A DNA stretch of 64,000 nt from Bacillus benzoevorans (GTDB lineage Bacteria; Bacillota; Bacilli; Bacillales; Cytobacillaceae), in contig NZ_JACHGK010000014.1 of the NCBI RefSeq assembly GCF_014207535.1, forward strand, positions 1 through 64,000. Direction: 5' to 3'. How positions within the stretch are numbered: position 1 is the first letter of the stretch; the number at the start of each line of letters is the position of its first letter. Below the pieces are notes generated by a model. The model was not told the origin of the DNA, searched no databases, and saw only the letters and a program-made list of their open reading frames with translations. Of the stretch, positions 1 to 7,766 are shown one piece after another. The position numbers were made by a program, and so were the translations under genes.

Positions 1-76
1 AAAGTCCGCTCGACTTGCATGTATTAGGCACGCCGCCAGCGTTCGTCCTGAGCCAGGATCAAACTCTCCAATAAGA
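1..76 (-). rRNA. rrs: 16S rRNA, 5' end (partial)
   Basis: The reverse complement contains the universal 16S 5' sequence, including the GAGAGTTTGATCCTGGCTCA primer site followed by the GGCGGCGTGCCTAATACATG region. The gene reads leftward and leaves the window after about 76 bases, so only the first part of helix-rich domain I is visible. The exact mature 5' end is approximate. Confidence 0.97.
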
Positions 77-292
77 TGAGACTTTAATTGTGAGATGGTT
101 TTCCTCACAATTATTAGTCGAATCGATCGGGCATTTACGAGCAGTTTATCCGAAGGATATTACTGATCGTTAATCGCGATAAAGTGTTTGATTTGCTCAT
201 GTTTTGTTACAAAAATAAAACTTACGTTGACGTTTCTGCTTTGTTTAGTTTTCAAAGAACAAAAGGTCGATTTAGATTCAACGACTTATTGA

Positions 293-321
293 ATATTATC
301 ATTTTTCTTCATCGAAGTCAA
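293..321 (-). promoter_or_regulatory. rrn promoter P2 (sigma-A)
   Basis: On the minus strand a TTGACT -35 box (316-321) and a TAATAT -10 box (293-298) are separated by exactly 17 bases. It lies about 215 bases upstream of the 16S gene. The stretch between carries the TTCTTTGAAAACT leader motif commonly seen ahead of Bacillus rRNA genes. Confidence 0.85.
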
Positions 322-370
322 CTATTATGAAAATATTTTTTACTTAACTTTCATCTCAGCGACATAATTT

Positions 371-399
371 AGTATACTCGACACCTTCACAGAAGTCAA
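371..399 (-). promoter_or_regulatory. rrn promoter P1 (sigma-A)
   Basis: A second minus-strand promoter with TTGACT (394-399) and TATACT (371-376), again with a 17-base spacer, sits about 78 bases upstream of P2. Tandem promoters are the usual arrangement for Bacillus rrn operons. From here to base 682 I see no credible gene; a short open frame at 408-602 lacks a convincing ribosome binding site. Confidence 0.85.
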
Positions 400-682
400 C
401 TTCTTTTTTGAAGTTTTTTCTGCAAAATTTTTACTCTCTTTTAACAAAGAAAAGAGTAAGTGACCGCTCCTTTTCGTTTACAAAAAGAAAACGGAAATTA
501 ATAATATCATCATCCCTACTAGATTTCAATAGGAACTTGCTCTTTTTTCGAGCCCACAGAGAAGTCCCTCCGGCATCAACTTTTGCCGCTGAATTAAAGT
601 GATGCCCGAGAATACCTTTGCGCTGCTAATAGAAATGTATTTTCAATTATTGAGCGTGCCGGCAGTGTTTATTTACTTTTAT

Positions 683-1060
683 TTAAACATCGTATGTCAG
701 AGCATGTTTGGTTAGGATAAAACTAATACAATGGTGAGTACACTTCTTAGAGGAGAAATACCTTTTAAGTTCTTCAACAACTACGGGTATGGGGCGTAAG
801 GATGCATTGGCAATGGATGAATTAACTAGAATCAATAGGGTCTTAAACAGTTCAATATCTTCCGACTCGTGTCCGCATATACACGTTTCTGACTTCATAT
901 GTCTTTTAAGCATAAAGTAGGCCTGCCCTAATTCATATCTTACTAATCCGAGCACTTCATATGACCACGGTTCATTCAGCAGAAAGGATAAGGCGTTCAA
1001 CGCATGATCATGCGCTTCTCTGCCTTCATCGTATCCTCCTCTGCTCTTTCTCCTTGGCAT
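683..1060 (-). CDS. Conserved hypothetical protein with C-x-C and H-x-C motifs (paralogue 1)
   Basis: This 125-residue protein is of a family I do not recognise. It is clearly paralogous to the protein at 2347-2703: both share the N-terminal block around LLNEPWSYE, the LGLVR-ELGQ segment and the VVEELK-YF segment. Both keep a C-x-C-G motif in the middle (CICG here) and an H-x-C near the C-terminus (HHC here), which could bind a metal. There is no signal peptide or membrane segment. The start is supported by a GGGGAGGGG ribosome binding site six bases upstream. A 12-bp inverted repeat lies just ahead of it (1086-1119). Function is unknown; the gene faces the rrn operon. Confidence 0.75.
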   Translation of the reverse strand: MPRRKSRGGYDEGREAHDHALNALSFLLNEPWSYEVLGLVRYELGQAYFMLKRHMKSETCICGHESEDIELFKTLLILVNSSIANASLRPIPVVVEELKRYFSSKKCTHHCISFILTKHALTYDV

Positions 1061-1085
1061 GTTTACCCCTCCCCAGTATTCAGTT

Positions 1086-1119
1086 TTATAACAGCCTGCA
1101 TTTTAAAAGGCTGTTATAA
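1086..1119 (-). promoter_or_regulatory. 12-bp inverted repeat in leader, possible operator
   Basis: TTATAACAGCCT and its perfect complement AGGCTGTTATAA are separated by 10 bases, just downstream of a TGATATAAT extended -10-like sequence on the minus strand. The position suggests a repressor site or a small RNA hairpin controlling the gene at 683-1060. No T-run follows, so it does not look like a terminator. Confidence 0.5.
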
Positions 1120-1350
1120 TACCTGAATTATATCACAGATAATTGTGATAATTTGTGAAATTAGTATGAATTGTAAAGGGAGAATAATTTCAGGTTTCAT
1201 CCAAATCCCATCCTTTTTTTTGAAGTCAGGTGATTTTTATCACACCTTTCAAATAGAAAGGTTTTATAATAGAAGAAAACGGAATGAGCCGGTTACACCA
1301 ATTTCGTATGCTAATCTAATGTACGTGCCATGGCTTGCCGAATAACAAAA

Positions 1351-1404
1351 CAAAAAGCGGTCAATCATGTCTGCTTTACTTTTGCAGGACTGATTAAACC
1401 GCTT
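1351..1404 (-). terminator. Rho-independent terminator of the Spo0E-like gene
   Basis: On the minus strand AAGCGGTTTAATCA pairs imperfectly with TGATTGACCGCTT and is followed by TTTTGTTTTG. It lies about 50 bases after the stop codon at 1456. Only a weak open frame (1145-1345, plus strand) lies between this and the next gene; I do not call it. Confidence 0.6.
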
Positions 1405-1455
1405 ATTCTATGATATTACTTAATCCATTCTGGTTTTATGAGACCCCTCATAGCC

Positions 1456-1767
1456 TTACTGCAGAGATGAAAGCGAACCGTCGCCGTACTTTCCTTTTTG
1501 ATAGAGTGTGATCAACTGGTCCAATTGCTGGCTGCAGTAGATTGTGTCGGGACTGTTTAAACCAGTTTCTTTTGCAATCTGAATCAACTCTTTTTTCAAT
1601 TGGTTTATCTTGTACTCTAATTCCAGTTCATCTCCATCCACAAGACCCATAGCCAGAGGACTCATATGAAACCAGTATGTAAAGAATGAGACAAAATAAC
1701 TCAGCCAAGATGTCTGCAAATTGTTCATACTATCTTGGTTCATGTCAAATAATTCTACAACCTTCAT
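1456..1767 (-). CDS. Spo0E-family aspartyl-phosphate phosphatase
   Basis: The C-terminal half (about residues 48-95) has the Spo0E signature: two amphipathic helices, with an I-x-x-L-K-x-E-L stretch in the first and a SQQLDQLI segment in the second. That segment corresponds to the SQELD motif that inserts into the phospho-aspartate site. Members of this family remove phosphate from Spo0A and so restrain sporulation. The first 45 residues form an aromatic-rich extension not typical of the short family members, so specificity is uncertain. An AAGGAGGA ribosome binding site sits seven bases before the start. The gene is alone between two terminators or promoters, so it is probably monocistronic. 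The fold assignment is fairly safe; the exact target is inference. Confidence 0.75.
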   Translation of the reverse strand: MKVVELFDMNQDSMNNLQTSWLSYFVSFFTYWFHMSPLAMGLVDGDELELEYKINQLKKELIQIAKETGLNSPDTIYCSQQLDQLITLYQKGKYGDGSLSSLQ

Positions 1768-2276
1768 AACTTCTTTCCTCCTTCATCCATAAATTTGCAG
1801 TCCTTCAGATGAGTTGCCATACTTTGCATGGCAGAATCTCAAACGACCTTGCATGATACTTCACAATCTTTTTTATATATAAATATCCCCAGATATGTCC
1901 TTTAAATCCAGAAACTCCTTTAACTGCATCTTTCTATTTTCTTAATATTCTAAAAATTATAATCATAAACTAGCAGATACAAGTATTATAGCATAGGCAT
2001 GTATGAATCTCCAATAAAAACTTCACAGAATTGTCTTACTTTTATAGACAGAGGTCAGTATACTTTCAAGCGCTATCCTATCAGGAGCAGTCCGCACCCC
2101 AAACGGCTCTTTTCAATATAACGAAGACGGTCTCGTTCAAAATTCAGCACTCCCTTTTAAATGTGAATAAAATCCCCATTGCTCTCTTTATTTCTCCTAT
2201 TTTACATGATTGAAATTTTTTTAGAAAATGACCAAAAAATTTTTTAAAATTTTCTTTCAATTCGGACTTTTTGTGC

Positions 2277-2312
2277 TATAATAACTCTACTAAGGATAAC
2301 TACCAAGTTATC
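2277..2312 (+). promoter_or_regulatory. Extended -10 promoter with downstream palindrome
   Basis: TG-C-TATAAT (TATAAT at 2277-2282) forms an extended -10 promoter with only a weak -35 (TTTCAA, 2255-2260). Thirteen bases further on, GATAACT-ACCA-AGTTATC (2295-2312) is a perfect 7-bp palindrome placed where a repressor would block early transcription. The rest of the 1768-2276 gap is AT-rich with no gene I can support. Confidence 0.55.
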
Positions 2313-2346
2313 TATTATAAAAATACTATATCTAGGGAGGAATATT

Positions 2347-2703
2347 ATGCCAATTAATGAAGGTAGGAAAGCACATGAACATGCCATTAACGCTTTATCC
2401 TATCTACTGAACGAACCGTGGTCGTATGAAACGCTGGGATTAGTAAGATTTGAGTTAGGCCAATCCTATGCAATGCTGAAAAAGCATCTAAAAAAGGGAA
2501 AATGTGTATGCGGCGACGGGCATGAAGATTTGAATCTATATAAATCACTTCTCATCAATGTTCACGCAGCGATATCCAACGCATCCCTACACCCCGTTCC
2601 AGAAGTAGTAGAAGAACTTAAATCCTATTTCACAGAGAAAAAATCATCCCATAATTGTATCAATTCCATACTAAAACAACAGTCCATGACCCAGGATTTC
2701 TAA
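2347..2703 (+). CDS. Conserved hypothetical protein with C-x-C and H-x-C motifs (paralogue 2)
   Basis: This 118-residue paralogue of the 683-1060 product shares about half its residues with it, including the LLNEPWSYE block and the ELGQ-Y-MLK-H segment. The CVCG motif and the NC pair near the C-terminus match CICG and HHC of the other copy. No domain I know fits. It is soluble and mainly helical by composition. The start has an AGGGAGGA ribosome binding site and an extended -10 promoter with a palindrome upstream. The two copies lie on opposite strands 1.3 kb apart with the Spo0E-like gene between them, which suggests an old local duplication. Function is unknown. Confidence 0.78.
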   Translation: MPINEGRKAHEHAINALSYLLNEPWSYETLGLVRFELGQSYAMLKKHLKKGKCVCGDGHEDLNLYKSLLINVHAAISNASLHPVPEVVEELKSYFTEKKSSHNCINSILKQQSMTQDF

Positions 2704-2815
2704 GGTCACTAGTACCTGCAAAATGTCGAATAAGACTAAACACAGCATTCCAGTCCCCATATTGTACGCCGCATGAAGCGCGGCACTGGAGAGACGGTTC
2801 TTTTAAGAAGATTGT

Positions 2816-2850
2816 AAAAGGCGAGCCAATACTATGATGGCTCGCCTTTT
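2816..2850 (+). terminator. Rho-independent terminator
   Basis: A perfect 13-bp stem (AAAAGGCGAGCCA / TGGCTCGCCTTTT) with a 9-base loop is followed by a T-rich tract. It ends transcription from the gene at 2347-2703. A GACGGTTCT fragment at 2794-2802 just before it resembles the scattered palindromic repeat described elsewhere. Confidence 0.85.
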
Positions 2851-2967
2851 AACTTTTTTTAATTCATCCTCGATTCATAAGCAGGTTTCCATTTACTTTT
2901 CAATCAATTCATAGAGGGTGATTTCCCTCCTGCTCTGTATATAAAGAGTGAAAGGAGAGGATGTTAA

Positions 2968-3183
2968 ATGGCAACAGCAATTATGTCAAGTTCAAGGTTA
3001 ATGATTAATTATGAGATTGGGATGGACGGCGAGGGAAATCCGCTTTACAAGTTGAAGTCCTACCCTAATGTGAAAGAGGCCGCTACGGCAGACCAGCTGT
3101 ATCAAGTGGCTCAGGCACTGGCATCTTTAACCAACTACTCGCTTAGCAGCGTGAAGCGTAATGATGTTTCTGATTTAATCTAA
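2968..3183 (+). CDS. DUF1659 family protein
   Basis: A 71-residue protein with the DUF1659 pattern: MATAI start, a strand pair ending in Y-K-L-K-SYPNVK, then a helix starting ATADQLYQVAQALASL. Such proteins are small cytosolic proteins of unknown role in Bacillaceae. They are commonly encoded beside a DUF2922 gene and a YvrJ gene, exactly as found here (3288-3506 and 3713-3850). AAAGGAGAGG precedes the start. The three are probably one short operon, although a hairpin sits before yvrJ. Family assignment is from memory of its sequence pattern; no function is claimed. Confidence 0.8.
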   Translation: MATAIMSSSRLMINYEIGMDGEGNPLYKLKSYPNVKEAATADQLYQVAQALASLTNYSLSSVKRNDVSDLI

Positions 3184-3287
3184 TCGAAAACGGAAGAATG
3201 GCAGCATCACTTAGGACCCAAGCGGTTCAGGAGAAATGCGCTTTAACCCGATTCCAAAGCTGATTAAAAAATGAAAGGATGATTTTA

Positions 3288-3506
3288 ATGGCAAAAACAA
3301 TAGAACTTCTTTTTACCAATACCAGTGGAAAAATTTCTAAGCTGACAGTAGACAGCCCAAAGGAGCCGATTGATCCGCTTTTAGTGAAGCAGGTGATGGA
3401 TCAAATTATTGCGGCAAATGTATTTAGCGGAACCAATGGTGATTTCGTCAGCGCCGCTGAAGCTCGTCTTGTCGAGCATAATGTAACAGACTACGAACTC
3501 GTATAA
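3288..3506 (+). CDS. DUF2922 family protein
   Basis: This 72-residue protein (MAKTIELLF...) matches the DUF2922 pattern: a strand-rich N-terminus with F-T-N-x-x-G-K, then a helix (LLVKQVMDQIIAANVF), and an acidic C-terminus ending DYELV. I chose the ATG at 3288 over the in-frame ATG at 3279 because the GAAAGGA ribosome binding site is eight bases from 3288 but abuts 3279. Its neighbours are DUF1659 upstream and YvrJ downstream. Function is unknown. The 200 bases after the stop contain hairpin-forming sequence but no further gene until 3713. Confidence 0.8.
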   Translation: MAKTIELLFTNTSGKISKLTVDSPKEPIDPLLVKQVMDQIIAANVFSGTNGDFVSAAEARLVEHNVTDYELV

Positions 3507-3633
3507 GGTGAAACTTCCATCAGCGGGGGTTTCCCGACACACAGGACGTCGCGGTTTTAGCCTGATTTCACCCCCCATTGACGGTTAGCGATAAACTCAT
3601 GTCTTCACCAGTGTATTGATTATGAGCATGACA

Positions 3634-3665
3634 AACAGGCTGCTTCCTCCTAGAAGCAGCCTGTT
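3634..3665 (+). terminator. Strong hairpin before yvrJ (terminator or attenuator)
   Basis: AACAGGCTGCTTC and its complement GAAGCAGCCTGTT flank a short loop with the sequence CTCCTA. There is no good T-run after it, so it may be an attenuator or RNA-stabilising structure rather than a full terminator. It lies between the DUF2922 gene and the yvrJ ribosome binding site. Confidence 0.5.
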
Positions 3666-3712
3666 ATTGCAGCTTCACGCACTCCATTTTATTCAGGAAA
3701 GAGGTGGTTACA

Positions 3713-3850
3713 ATGGATCAAATCATCCCATTCATCAGCGAGGTTGGCTTTCCGATTGCCGTTTCTCTCTACCTGCTCTACCGGATGGAAGTAAAGCTTG
3801 ATATGGTCATCCAATCCATCCAAAGCCTGCCGGAGAGAATCAAACTATAA
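3713..3850 (+). CDS. yvrJ: YvrJ family protein
   Basis: A 45-residue protein starting MDQIIPFISEVGFPIAVSLY and continuing LLYRMEVKLD. The pattern is that of YvrJ-family peptides: a short N-terminus, one membrane-spanning or membrane-lying helix (about residues 5-24) with a central G-F-P, then a charged R-M-E-x-K-L helix. The start has GAGGTGG six bases upstream. It belongs with the DUF1659/DUF2922 pair just before it. These small peptides resemble phage holin-like or membrane-anchored regulators, but no function is established that I can cite. Confidence 0.85.
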   Translation: MDQIIPFISEVGFPIAVSLYLLYRMEVKLDMVIQSIQSLPERIKL

Positions 3851-4110
3851 GCCTTATGACGTCTTATGGTTTGCACTTTTGAAGGTTTGAGCCGTAAGAC
3901 GTCCTGTCATTTCTCTGAAAAAGCCTTCAGCCTTACCAATTTATGCAGCAGCATAACCGCAATCATTCGGCAATTATCGAGGTAATTCTGTAACTAATGG
4001 TTAAATTTTTAGTAAATTTAATATTTTCTATTTACTTTTATATACACTTAGGTGTAAATTACATATATGGAACATTTTTAAACTACTATTTTTTCAAGGA
4101 GGCATTTACA

Positions 4111-4683
4111 TTGGCACAATCAACCGTTACTAAAAAACGTGAAGAAACTGCTGCTGCTCCAAAAACTGCAGCTGCGCAAATTCAAGAGGAAGTGGTTTCA
4201 TTTATTGAAACATTCCCAAACAACTGGGCAAACAACTTAGATAGAATCTTCGATGCTTACAGCGAGTCTGAAAATATTTTACTAGACGCTTTAGAAAGCC
4301 AAAGAGAAACTTGGGAGAAACTTACTGGGGATTTTACACAAATCAACGAAGAACAAAAGAAATTATATGAAAAACTTCAAGAACTTGCTGTATTAAACAT
4401 CCAAAACGTATTTGGTCCTCAAGCAAGCAAGCCTGTAGAACAAGGAATTGCTCAATTTGTGGAAGTAAATAACAAAATCCAGCAAATCGTTGAAGCACCT
4501 TACAAAGAAGGTTTAAATCTATTAAACCAAGCACAAGATCAATTCCAACAATTCGCTCGTGAAAGTGTTGCACAGCAACAAAAAATTCGCGAAGATTTCA
4601 AAAAAGAAATCATTGCGGCTACTAATACTTTCATTGAAATCTATGAAGCGAACATCAAAGCTTCTCTAGCTTTTTTCAAATAA
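4111..4683 (+). CDS. phaP: Phasin-like polyhydroxyalkanoate granule protein
   Basis: The likely start is a TTG at 4111, which has an ideal AAGGAGG eight bases upstream; an in-frame ATG at 3997 lacks one and would add an implausible hydrophobic leader. The 190-residue product has an Ala/Thr-rich N-terminus and then continuous amphipathic helix rich in Gln and Glu. The features resemble Bacillus PhaP: W residues after a short lead (NNWANNLDRIF), an ALESQRE-W segment, and a C-terminal GLNLLNQAQDQFQQF-ARESVAQQQKIREDF stretch. Phasins coat polyhydroxybutyrate granules. There is no phaC nearby, but a 3-hydroxybutyrate dehydrogenase lies at 56143. A general coiled-coil protein is the alternative. 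TTG start and strong RBS suggest high but tuned expression. Confidence 0.6.
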   Translation: MAQSTVTKKREETAAAPKTAAAQIQEEVVSFIETFPNNWANNLDRIFDAYSESENILLDALESQRETWEKLTGDFTQINEEQKKLYEKLQELAVLNIQNVFGPQASKPVEQGIAQFVEVNNKIQQIVEAPYKEGLNLLNQAQDQFQQFARESVAQQQKIREDFKKEIIAATNTFIEIYEANIKASLAFFK

Positions 4684-4696
4684 GATCCGCTCGCAT

Positions 4697-4748
4697 TCAT
4701 TCTGACCTGGTTGATTATAGAAACTTTAGACTAACCAGGTCAGAATGA
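4697..4748 (+). terminator. 16-bp stem hairpin after phaP
   Basis: TCATTCTGACCTGGTT (4697-4712) is perfectly complementary to AACCAGGTCAGAATGA (4733-4748), with a 20-base loop. No T-run follows, so it may act as an mRNA-stabilising hairpin as much as a terminator. Confidence 0.55.
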
Positions 4749-4806
4749 GAGGCGGTTCTCGTGTCTCATTCCCATTTGCGGTATGAGATACGAGAACTGT
4801 CCCCAT
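4749..4806. repeat. Palindromic repeat unit (GGTTCTCGT family)
   Basis: GCGGTTCTCGTGTCTCAT and the imperfect complement ATGAGATACGAGAACTGT face each other across a 13-base loop. The core GGTTCTCGTGTC recurs at 5183-5275, 22481, 50849, 56104, 57110 and 58110. It behaves like an extragenic palindromic repeat rather than a gene-specific site. Confidence 0.6.
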
Positions 4807-5028
4807 GTCCTACCTTGAAGAAGTAGCTTCCCTGCAGTCTGTGGTTAAAGCAGCGGGGTTACTTCTTTTTTTAATAAGCTGCGGCATTCTCCGTGCAGTT
4901 TGTTTTATATGGTCTTTTACATAGTGAAAAAGGAAATCGAACCAATGGGACTTGTTTGATTCCAATGCAATAAGTACTTAAAACGCAGATTTTTTTGTGA
5001 AAAATTGTAAAATCAGGAGGAACTCGTT

Positions 5029-5175
5029 ATGCAAGAGCTTGTTGGAACCTGTTATATTTGTGGTAAAAACCTGTACTGCCTGGACGGTTTCTTTAATGGT
5101 CTGCATACCGATGATAAGGAAATAGTCTGTTACGACTGTGCAGAGGAACAAAATAAGGATTCCTTATCTAAATGA
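5029..5175 (+). CDS. Small zinc-ribbon-type protein
   Basis: A 48-residue protein with two C-x-x-C pairs (CYIC at residues 8-11 and CYDC at 34-37), the usual layout of a single zinc ribbon. Between the pairs is an aromatic loop (CLDGFFNGLHTDDKE). A very good ribosome binding site (AGGAGG) sits seven bases ahead of the ATG. I do not recognise the family, and a specific role (for example as a sporulation or heat-stress accessory peptide) cannot be derived. It stands alone between palindromic repeats, with roughly 200 bases of non-coding sequence upstream that contain an AT-rich probable promoter. Confidence 0.75.
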   Translation: MQELVGTCYICGKNLYCLDGFFNGLHTDDKEIVCYDCAEEQNKDSLSK

Positions 5176-5182
5176 GGCGCGG

Positions 5183-5275
5183 TGACGGTTCTTGTGCTTC
5201 GCCGCCTCCAATGAATAGAAGCCGGAACTCCATCCCAGGCTTCCTCCTCCATCTAAGAAGCACGAGAATCGTCCC
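5183..5275. repeat. Palindromic repeat pair (GACGGTTCT family)
   Basis: GACGGTTCTTGTGCTTC near the left end is matched by GAAGCACGAGAATCGTC near the right end, enclosing about 55 bases. This is the same family as the unit at 4749-4806, with longer internal spacing. Confidence 0.55.
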
Positions 5276-5300
5276 TACGGTTCAATTCCCGGGGTAAAAC

Positions 5301-5369
5301 GAAGCACGGGTACCCACATCCCCGTGCTTCAAAATGAAAAAAGCAAGGGCATGGATCCCTTGCTTTTTC
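5301..5369 (-). terminator. Two tandem terminator hairpins after the SGNH hydrolase
   Basis: Reading leftward, GCAAGGGATCCATGCCCTTGC flanked by A and T runs (5336-5369) is followed by GAAGCACGGG...CCCGTGCTTC (5301-5330). Both lie just after the stop codon at 5423. Either could also stop rightward transcription. Confidence 0.75.
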
Positions 5370-5422
5370 TATATGCTTATGATTGATTTCGCGATTACTT
5401 CATTATTTATCCTGCCAGCTGT

Positions 5423-6649
5423 TTATACGGCCGGTTCTGGCGCTGGGACAGGGTCTGGTACTGAAACCGGAGGAGCAGGTTCAGGTTCTGGCACTGTTAC
5501 CGGAGGTGTTGGTTCTGGTGTTGGTTCCGGTGCCGGCTCTGGTTCTGGTGTTGGCTCTGGTGTTGGAGCTGGTTTTGGCTCCGGTACAGGTGCTGGCTCT
5601 GGCTTTGGCTCCGGCTTAGGCGCTGGTGCTGGCTCTGGTGTTGGTTCAGGTGCTGGCGCCGGTTTCGGTGTTGGCTTTGGTGTTGGTTTTGGTACAGGCT
5701 TAGTTTCCGTTTTCTTCTGACTCTTCTCTTCCGTTTTCACCTTATTCGCTGCGCTGTTTGCTTTACTTTCCGGTTCCTTTTTCGTCTCAGTGTCCGGCTC
5801 CTCTTTTGCTTTTATTTCCGCTTCATTTTTCACTTCATTATTTGGTTTTACCGGCACGTATGCTCCGCCAGTACCCGGTTTAATAGTCTTTAACTCCTGG
5901 ATCATCACCTTGGATATTTTTCCATAACCGATGTCGTTCGGATGGAGATTATCAACCGTCCACTTGGCAAAGGTTTCCTCATTAAACCCGCTCTTTTCGT
6001 ATAAGTCAATCAAAGGGATGCCGTAAAGCTCTGCGACTTCTCTTATCGCATTGACATAATCCTCCAGCGTATTTCCACTTGCATTCGGCTCCGTGTATAA
6101 TGGCTCTGTATCAAACACGCCGCGCTTCAGCGGGGTTAGGAATACGATAACCGCATCCTTCTCTTTTGCCGCGATAATTTTCTCCGTTACCATTTTCAAT
6201 TCACCGTAAAATGTCGGAGTATTTTGATCATCAGCAATAGTCCCGAGCAGGCTATTATGACCAAAATCGTTCGTACCGCCAAATAGCGTGATGAGATTCA
6301 TACCTTTCAGGGCCTCCGGCGTTACATAGTCCGCCATGGTCTTAATCGATTGGCCGGCTATAGCGTCCGTTCGCACGGTTTGGAAGCCAAGCTCCTGTTT
6401 CACAATCGATTGGTATTGATTATCTGCTGTAATACTATCGCCAATCGCGTACCAGTTTTTATCCATCCACGGTCCTTTTTCCTCTGCTTCTTTCTTTTTT
6501 TCTCTATCTGCTATTTTTTGCTGCTTTTCCAATGCTGCCTGGGCCGATTCTGTCTGGCTGTTAATTTTATCCTGATAATATTTGTTCCCAATCAATACAA
6601 TCACTATTGAGAACACAACAAAAAGCAAAAAAGCAATCTTCTTGCCCAT
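5423..6649 (-). CDS. Membrane-anchored SGNH/GDSL hydrolase with proline-rich tail
   Basis: 408 residues. Residues 5-22 form a hydrophobic signal anchor. A charged stalk follows, then an SGNH hydrolase domain (about 65-260): the nucleophile block is AIGDSIT, the GGTND block supplies Gly and Asn, and DNLHPN holds the catalytic Asp-x-x-His. Such enzymes are esterases or acetylhydrolases acting on surface polysaccharides or lipids outside the cell. The last 75 residues are an almost pure P-x-P repeat with E and K (PTPEPAPAP type), like wall-spanning segments. The start has AAGGGGTG upstream. The gene is monocistronic with double terminators. The repeat makes an open Gly-Ser-rich frame on the other strand (5334-5720), which is not a gene. 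Confidence 0.85.
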   Translation of the reverse strand: MGKKIAFLLFVVFSIVIVLIGNKYYQDKINSQTESAQAALEKQQKIADREKKKEAEEKGPWMDKNWYAIGDSITADNQYQSIVKQELGFQTVRTDAIAGQSIKTMADYVTPEALKGMNLITLFGGTNDFGHNSLLGTIADDQNTPTFYGELKMVTEKIIAAKEKDAVIVFLTPLKRGVFDTEPLYTEPNASGNTLEDYVNAIREVAELYGIPLIDLYEKSGFNEETFAKWTVDNLHPNDIGYGKISKVMIQELKTIKPGTGGAYVPVKPNNEVKNEAEIKAKEEPDTETKKEPESKANSAANKVKTEEKSQKKTETKPVPKPTPKPTPKPAPAPEPTPEPAPAPKPEPKPEPAPVPEPKPAPTPEPTPEPEPAPEPTPEPTPPVTVPEPEPAPPVSVPDPVPAPEPAV

Positions 6650-6811
6650 AACGCACCCCTTATTATGTAAAAATACAAATCCCCTTTTCTATCGTAAATA
6701 GTATCATAAATAAAGAAAAAAATGTCAATTATCCACGAAATTTCCTGTCCACTTGGGCGCCCCGAAATTTATCTAACGATTATTCTAAATATCCAGTTCT
6801 AATCCCAAATT

Positions 6812-6855
6812 AAAAAGGCACAACAAGCGGTTATGATGCTTGATTGTGCCCTTTT
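6812..6855 (-). terminator. Terminator after CDF transporter
   Basis: On the minus strand AAAGGGCACAA pairs with TTGTGCCTTTT across a loop of about 20 bases and ends in TTTTTAATT. A degenerate GAGGCG...CGCCCC palindrome (6871-6894) sits between it and the stop codon. Confidence 0.7.
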
Positions 6856-6899
6856 CTTTCTTTTATATAATCGAGGCGCTGCCGTAACGCCCCGATATA

Positions 6900-7766
6900 T
6901 TAGTTTACATCGACATAAATGTTTTCAGATGGGATTTTAGTTGAGTGTGAAACAATGTCTTTAATTCGTTCCTGCATGTTTTTGATGCTGTTGGTTGGAG
7001 AGTTTACCCGGATGAGTGTGTACACTTCTTCTTCATTCACACCCCATACCTTTACATCTTTAATCGTTAATTCGTGGTGCAGATTCTGAATGTTTTTCCG
7101 GATGCAGTCTACAGAGTAGCCTTCCGGTGTTCCCTCCATCAGGATATTGAATGATTCTTTTGTGATCTTTATCCCGCCATGGATGATAATCAGAGAAGTA
7201 ACAAGACTGCCAATGGGGTCAAGCCATACCATATCAAAGAACATTATCGCCAGCGCAATCACGACAGCACTTAAGCTTGTAATCATATCTGCAAACACGT
7301 GAAGTAATGCGCTTCTCATGTTAATGTTTGAATTTCCTTTTGATAAAATAAAACCCACAACTGCATTAATGATAAGACCAATCATCCCGACAACAGCCAT
7401 TTCCGCAGGTCTTATTTCAACCGGAGTAATCATGCGGTTCACTGCCTCATAAATCAGATAAAGCGGAATAATAATCAGCGATAACCCATTGATAAAAGCC
7501 GCGATTGGCTCAAAACGCTTGTAGCCGAATGTTCTGTTTTTCGTTATCGCTTTGGCTGCCATAATCGTTGCAATTAAAGAAAGAATCAGCGATGCGGAAT
7601 CGGAAGCCATGTGGATTCCGTCCCCGATAATCATTAACGAACCAGAAATATATCCATAAACGACTTCAATGACCGCAAATATAATCGTTAATCCAGCCGC
7701 CCACATTAGTAATTGTTTGTTTCTATTTTTATTTGTATATTCTTCATTAGAATTCATAGTTTTCAC
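6900..7766 (-). CDS. Cation diffusion facilitator (zinc-type efflux transporter)
   Basis: 288 residues with six hydrophobic segments and a cytoplasmic C-terminal domain, the standard CDF layout. The metal site is visible: D49/H52/D56 in TM2 (GDGIHMASD) and H156-x-x-x-D160 in TM5 (HVFAD). Two H-x-x-x-D motifs are typical of Zn2+/H+ antiporters such as CzcD. The C-terminal domain (about 205-288) should dimerise and sense metal. It is expressed alone. The upstream 346 bases (7767-8112) contain a plausible TTGTGT-N17-TAGTAT promoter and AT-rich repeats that could hold a metal-sensor site, but I cannot assign one. Substrate beyond a divalent metal is inference. A second CDF gene lies at 25775. Confidence 0.9.
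   Translation of the reverse strand: MKTMNSNEEYTNKNRNKQLLMWAAGLTIIFAVIEVVYGYISGSLMIIGDGIHMASDSASLILSLIATIMAAKAITKNRTFGYKRFEPIAAFINGLSLIIIPLYLIYEAVNRMITPVEIRPAEMAVVGMIGLIINAVVGFILSKGNSNINMRSALLHVFADMITSLSAVVIALAIMFFDMVWLDPIGSLVTSLIIIHGGIKITKESFNILMEGTPEGYSVDCIRKNIQNLHHELTIKDVKVWGVNEEEVYTLIRVNSPTNSIKNMQERIKDIVSHSTKIPSENIYVDVN

Noticed and set aside
408..602. 64-codon open frame upstream of the rRNA promoters
   Set aside because: Lysine/phenylalanine-rich AT-driven frame without ribosome binding site or family resemblance.
1145..1345. 66-codon open frame on the plus strand
   Set aside because: No convincing ribosome binding site, no recognisable pattern, runs into the terminator region.
5334..5720. 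Open frame on the plus strand encoding a Gly/Ser-rich, seemingly secreted protein
   Set aside because: It is the complement of the proline-rich repeat of the SGNH hydrolase at 5423-6649 and has no ribosome binding site.
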